From the NCBI GenBank assembly GCA_002331025.1, contig DCYG01000008.1, positions 15,812 to 40,588 on the forward strand: DNA of 24,777 nucleotides. The letters are read 5' to 3'. Both the position numbers and the translations under genes were made by a program. Shown piece after piece: positions 21,745 to 24,777 of the stretch (positions are counted from its first letter, which is position 1; each line of letters starts with the position of its first letter). This DNA comes from Firmicutes bacterium UBA2116. Its GTDB lineage: Bacteria; Bacillota; Clostridia; Tissierellales; Sedimentibacteraceae. The notes under the pieces are model-generated. The model saw only the letters and a program-made list of their open reading frames with translations. It was not told the origin of the DNA and made no database searches.

Positions 21745-22592
21745 CAATTGAAAAATTGTTAAAGGACGGTATTGATATTATAAAAAAAAGGGATTATAAC
21801 AATCCCAATCTTGATGTGCAGCTAATCTTATCTCATTTGCTTTCAAAGGATAGGATATATTTGCATGTGCACAGAAAAAATGAAGTCAGCAATGATATTG
21901 CGGCGAAATTCTATGAAATGTCGAGAAAAAGAAATGAGGGATATCCTCTTCAATATATGACCAATTCCCAGGAGTTCATGGGTTTGGATTTTTATGTTCA
22001 GGAAGGCGTTCTTGTGCCGAGGCCTGATACGGAAATTTTAGTTGAGAAAATTATAAAGATAGCAGGTAAATATGAGAGAAAAATTAATATTTTGGATATC
22101 GGCACCGGCAGCGGAGCCATAGCTGTTTCACTGGGATATTATTTAAAAAATTCAGCAGTTACAGCTATGGATATAAGTGATATTGCCTTGAAAACAACAG
22201 AAATAAATATCAATAAACATAACTTAACCAACATAGGATTAATAAAAGCTGATATTTTCAATTATGACTTTAATAATGAAAAATACGATATAGTAGTTTC
22301 AAATCCTCCCTATATTGAAAGTGATGTAATAAAGGAGCTTCCGATAGAGGTGTCAGCCTATGAACCGAAGCTTGCTCTTGACGGGGGAGATGACGGATTA
22401 AATTATTACAGGCATATAGTAAAAGTATTTAAGGATATTTGCAAGGAAGATTCAATTCTTGCGGTAGAAATAGGGTATAACCAAAGAGAAGCTGTTACCG
22501 AAATGTTTAATAGTGCAAATTTGTTTAACAGAGTAGAATATGATAAGGATTACGGCGGCAATGACCGCGTAATTACCGGCTATTTACAATAG
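21738..22592 (+). CDS. prmC: Release factor glutamine methyltransferase
   Basis: The 284-residue enzyme methylates the glutamine of the GGQ motif in release factors using SAM. Seen: an N-terminal helical domain (about 1-85) for release-factor binding, VPRPDTEILVE just before the catalytic domain, the SAM-binding ILDIGTGSG (about 118-126) and the catalytic N189-P-P-Y192. Its start codon lies inside the end of yqhQ. Its substrate, RF1, is encoded immediately downstream, with Q233 the likely target. Between prmC and prfA is a large inverted array of 11-bp units beginning 2 nt after the stop codon. Confidence 0.95.
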   Translation: MVTIEKLLKDGIDIIKKRDYNNPNLDVQLILSHLLSKDRIYLHVHRKNEVSNDIAAKFYEMSRKRNEGYPLQYMTNSQEFMGLDFYVQEGVLVPRPDTEILVEKIIKIAGKYERKINILDIGTGSGAIAVSLGYYLKNSAVTAMDISDIALKTTEININKHNLTNIGLIKADIFNYDFNNEKYDIVVSNPPYIESDVIKELPIEVSAYEPKLALDGGDDGLNYYRHIVKVFKDICKEDSILAVEIGYNQREAVTEMFNSANLFNRVEYDKDYGGNDRVITGYLQ

Positions 22593-22594
22593 AG

Positions 22595-22707
22595 TGGCAA
22601 TAGATTAGCAATGGATTGGCAATAGATTAGCAATTGATGAAAAAAAGAATTTATCAATTGCCTATCAATCGCTTGTCAATTGCATATCAACTGCCTATCA
22701 ATCGATC
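22595..22707. repeat. Inverted array of nine 11-bp units between prmC and prfA
   Basis: Read on the plus strand, 22653-22707 holds five tandem 11-bp units: ATCAATTGCCT, ATCAATCGCTT, GTCAATTGCAT, ATCAACTGCCT and ATCAATCGATC. Read on the minus strand, 22595-22638 holds four units: ATCAATTGCTA, ATCTATTGCCA, ATCCATTGCTA and ATCTATTGCCA. A 14-base purine-rich spacer (22639-22652) separates them. The result is an imperfect inverted repeat of 44 bp per arm. As RNA it could fold into a long hairpin ending a few bases before the prfA ribosome site; as DNA the 11-bp period places units on one helix face. Confidence 0.85.
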
Positions 22708-22721
22708 TCGAGAGGTATAAA

Positions 22722-23792
22722 ATGTTAGAAAAATTAGAGGATTTAAAAAATAAATATATAGAATTAAGCGAAAAAATTTCAGACCCTGAAATATTGAGCG
22801 ATTCACAAAAATTACAAAAATTTATGAAGGAACAAGCTCAGCTTGAGCCCATAGTAACTAAATACAATGAGTACATGGAAATATTTGCGCAGTTAAATGA
22901 TTCCAAAGAAATGCTCAAGGAAAAGTTAGACGAAGATTTTAAAGAAATGGTAAAGGAAGAAGTTAAGGAGCTTACTGCAAGGGAAGAAGAATTAATGCAG
23001 GAAATCAAAATACTGCTTTTACCGAAGGACCCTAATGATGATAAGGATGTAATCGTCGAAATAAGGGCAGGTGTTGGAGGAGATGAGGCAGGCTTATTTG
23101 CAGGAAATCTTTTAAGGATGTATTTAAGATATGCGGAAAGAAAAGGCTGGAAGACTGAATTCATTTCTGTTAATGAGCAAGGCGTAGGCGGATATAAGGA
23201 AGTAATATTTTCTATAAAAGGAAAGGGAGCATATTCTAAATTAAAATATGAAAGCGGTGTTCACAGAGTTCAGCGTGTTCCCGACACAGAATCCAGCGGA
23301 CGTATACACACATCATCAGCTACCGTTGCGGTACTTCCCGAGGTAGATGACATTGATATTGAAATCAATCCGAATGACGTAAGGGTGGATGTTTTCCGTT
23401 CGTCAGGAAACGGTGGACAGAGCGTTAATACTACGGACTCTGCGGTTCGACTTACACACATACCGACAGGTATAGTAATTTCGAGCCAGGATGAGAAATC
23501 ACAGCTGAAAAATAAAGATAAGGCATTTAAGGTACTTAAAGCAAAGCTGTATGACAAATACATGCAGGAGCAAAATGATGAGCTTGCCCAGGAAAGAAAA
23601 AGTCAGGTTGGTTCGGGAGACAGAAGTGAAAGAATCAGGACATATAACTTCCCTCAGGGGAGAGTGACAGATCATAGAATCGGACTTACTCTTTATAAGT
23701 TAGATTCATTTATAGATGGGGACATAACGGAAATGATTGAAGCTTTACTGACCTCCGATCAGGCGGAAAAGCTGAATAATATTTCGGAGTAA
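22722..23792 (+). CDS. prfA: Peptide chain release factor 1
   Basis: I start at the ATG at 22722 behind GAGAGGT, giving 356 residues, a standard RF1 length; an in-frame TTG at 22680 would put the start inside the repeat array. RF1 releases the protein at UAA and UAG. Seen: the N-terminal helical domain 1, the stop-recognition P-x-T motif as P187-D-T189 in RVPDTESSGRIHTS, and the catalytic G231-G-Q233 in SSGNGGQSVN, with Q233 the PrmC substrate. The product of prmC just upstream modifies it. Folding of the 11-bp array could affect its translation. Confidence 0.96.
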   Translation: MLEKLEDLKNKYIELSEKISDPEILSDSQKLQKFMKEQAQLEPIVTKYNEYMEIFAQLNDSKEMLKEKLDEDFKEMVKEEVKELTAREEELMQEIKILLLPKDPNDDKDVIVEIRAGVGGDEAGLFAGNLLRMYLRYAERKGWKTEFISVNEQGVGGYKEVIFSIKGKGAYSKLKYESGVHRVQRVPDTESSGRIHTSSATVAVLPEVDDIDIEINPNDVRVDVFRSSGNGGQSVNTTDSAVRLTHIPTGIVISSQDEKSQLKNKDKAFKVLKAKLYDKYMQEQNDELAQERKSQVGSGDRSERIRTYNFPQGRVTDHRIGLTLYKLDSFIDGDITEMIEALLTSDQAEKLNNISE

Positions 23793-23804
23793 TAAGAGGT
23801 AATT

Positions 23805-24050
23805 ATGAGAATAGATAAATATTTAAAGAATGCACGTATAATTAAAAGAAGAACTGTTGCTAAGGAAGCCTGTGAACAGGGAAGGGTATTAGTTAACGGC
23901 AAGACAGCGAAGCCCGGAACAGAAGTGGATGCCGGAGATGAAATAGAAATTATTTTCGGCACAAAACCCATGAGAATAAAGGTGGAACAGGTTCTTGAGC
24001 ATGTGGTTAAGGATGCGTATAAAGAAATGTACAGTATAATAAATGATTAA
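23805..24050 (+). CDS. rqcP: S4-domain RNA-binding protein RqcP (YabO-like)
   Basis: The 81-residue protein is an S4 RNA-binding domain and little else: MRIDKYLKNARIIKRRTVAK, CEQGRVLVNGKTAKPGTEVD and GDEIEIIFG, followed by a short helical tail. It matches RqcP/YabO, which helps RqcH add alanine tails to stalled nascent chains on the large ribosomal subunit. It starts 12 nt after prfA behind AGAGGT and is likely cotranscribed with prfA, so a set of translation-termination and rescue functions is grouped here. Other small S4 proteins (Hsp15-like) are the alternative. Confidence 0.9.
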   Translation: MRIDKYLKNARIIKRRTVAKEACEQGRVLVNGKTAKPGTEVDAGDEIEIIFGTKPMRIKVEQVLEHVVKDAYKEMYSIIND

Positions 24051-24100
24051 AGATAATATTTTGGGGTATATATAAAACGTTGATATGAAATCAGTTAGTA

Positions 24101-24115
24101 AATGGCAATGCCATT
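24101..24115. promoter_or_regulatory. Inverted repeat upstream of rubrerythrin gene
   Basis: AATGGC-AAT-GCCATT is a perfect 6-bp inverted repeat 25 bp before the start codon. It may be an operator. I could not place a convincing sigma-A promoter or a good PerR box in 24051-24140. Confidence 0.3.
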
Positions 24116-24140
24116 AAAATATTATTTATGAGGTGGAAAG

Positions 24141-24677
24141 ATGAATTTAAAAGGAACAAAGACAGAACAAAATCTATTGACTGCATTTGCAGGTGAATCA
24201 CAGGCACACGTAAAGTATACATATTACCAGAACAAAGCTAAAAAAGAAGGTTACGTGCAAATCAGCAAATATTTTGAAGAAACTGCAAGAAATGAAAGAG
24301 AACACGCAAAAATCTGGTTCAAGCTGTTACATGACGGAATTCAGGACACAGGATTCAATTTAGCAGACGCGGCTGCAGGCGAAAATTATGAATGGACTGA
24401 TATGTATGCTAACTTCGCAAAGGACGCTAAAGAAGAAGGATTTAACAAAATAGCGTATTTGTTTGAAGCAGTAGGAAAAATAGAAAAAGGCCACGAAGAA
24501 AGATATTTGGCATTGCTTGACAACTTGAAAACAGGAAAAGTATTTAAAAGAGAAACTGAAACAGTTTGGATTTGCGATAACTGCGGTCACGTGCATCGTG
24601 GAAGCGAAGCTCCAAAGGTATGTCCTGTATGCGATCATCCGCAAGCACATTTTGAACTGTATACAAAAGCATATTAA
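24141..24677 (+). CDS. rbr: Rubrerythrin
   Basis: The 178-residue protein reduces hydrogen peroxide with electrons from rubredoxin or a similar donor and protects anaerobes from oxygen. The four-helix ferritin-like domain (about 1-140) carries the diiron ligands E19, E52 and H55 in ARNEREHAKIW, and a second E-x-x-H in GKIEKGHEERY. The C-terminal rubredoxin-like domain has two CxxC knuckles, CDNCGHVHRG and CPVCDHP, for a single iron. GAGGTGG precedes the ATG. It is separated from rqcP by 90 bp and probably transcribed on its own. Domain order is that of classical rubrerythrin, not the reversed form. Confidence 0.96.
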   Translation: MNLKGTKTEQNLLTAFAGESQAHVKYTYYQNKAKKEGYVQISKYFEETARNEREHAKIWFKLLHDGIQDTGFNLADAAAGENYEWTDMYANFAKDAKEEGFNKIAYLFEAVGKIEKGHEERYLALLDNLKTGKVFKRETETVWICDNCGHVHRGSEAPKVCPVCDHPQAHFELYTKAY

Positions 24678-24684
24678 TATTTAA

Positions 24685-24777
24685 GGCTGCTGAAAAAGCC
24701 CCCATGCCTCGTTGCCGCTGCGCCGGTCAATCCTCACGTATGTCTAATACGCTGCGGTTGCCCGTCTTCCGGCGCCT
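24685..24777 (-). repeat. GC-rich dispersed repeat, right copy (inverted)
   Basis: On the minus strand this reads AGGCGCCGGAAGACGGGCAA and continues as the left-end repeat does, ending in GGGGGCTTTTTCAGCAGCC next to the rubrerythrin gene. Differences from the left copy are scattered substitutions and single-base indels. It reaches the window edge and is probably cut there. Confidence 0.75.

Noticed and set aside
22595..22707. T-box or intrinsic terminator before prfA.
   Set aside because: There is no T-box motif and no T-run; the symmetry comes from 11-bp tandem units, which neither element has.
22680..22721. Longer N-terminus for RF1 from a TTG at 22680.
   Set aside because: The extra residues come from the repeat array, and the ATG at 22722 has a good ribosome site and gives the usual RF1 length.

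Overview
The window is AT-rich DNA of a low-GC Firmicute, most likely an anaerobic, amino-acid-fermenting clostridium or Tissierellia-type organism. This is inferred from strong AGGAGG-type ribosome sites, near-consensus sigma-A promoters, Firmicute gene orders (yqhQ-prmC-prfA; an SbcD-like/YhaN-like pair), a rubrerythrin, and several amino-acid catabolism genes. No rRNA, tRNA or CRISPR array was seen. Both ends lie in two inverted copies of one GC-rich repeat of about 95 bp.

Layout. 1-2600: terminal repeat, a Crp/Fnr-type regulator, a HAD phosphatase, and a divergent XRE regulator whose upstream region carries a perfect TTGAT-N4-ATCAA palindrome, then a tandem REP-like array. 2600-7130: an operon of an SbcD-like phosphoesterase with a degraded metal site, a large SMC-like ATPase with two membrane segments, and an intact metallophosphoesterase. 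7170-11945: threonine breakdown to glycine and acetyl-CoA (tdh-kbl), then two aminotransferase genes (a 2-aminoadipate/aromatic type and ilvE), each with its own promoter. 11950-13900: an XRE regulator and membrane-protein pair, a RAYT transposase gene bounded by REP-like sequences, and a short element that looks like an internally deleted copy of the RAYT unit.

13907-20003: an L-2-hydroxyacid dehydrogenase and a LysR regulator, then a methionine importer operon (metN-metI-metQ) ending in a PLP aminotransferase. Between lysR and metN sits the most striking element of the window: a promoter, a strong ribosome site, a 41-residue ORF with 13 methionines (10 of them in codons 10-28), and a perfect 8-bp hairpin followed by T7, all 41 bp before metN. 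This has the layout of a ribosome-mediated methionine attenuator, where Firmicutes usually use S-box or T-box RNAs.

20080-24777: housekeeping genes greA, yqhQ, prmC, prfA and rqcP, then rubrerythrin and the closing repeat. Between prmC and prfA lie nine copies of an 11-bp unit, four on one strand facing five on the other, forming a long imperfect inverted repeat just before the prfA ribosome site.
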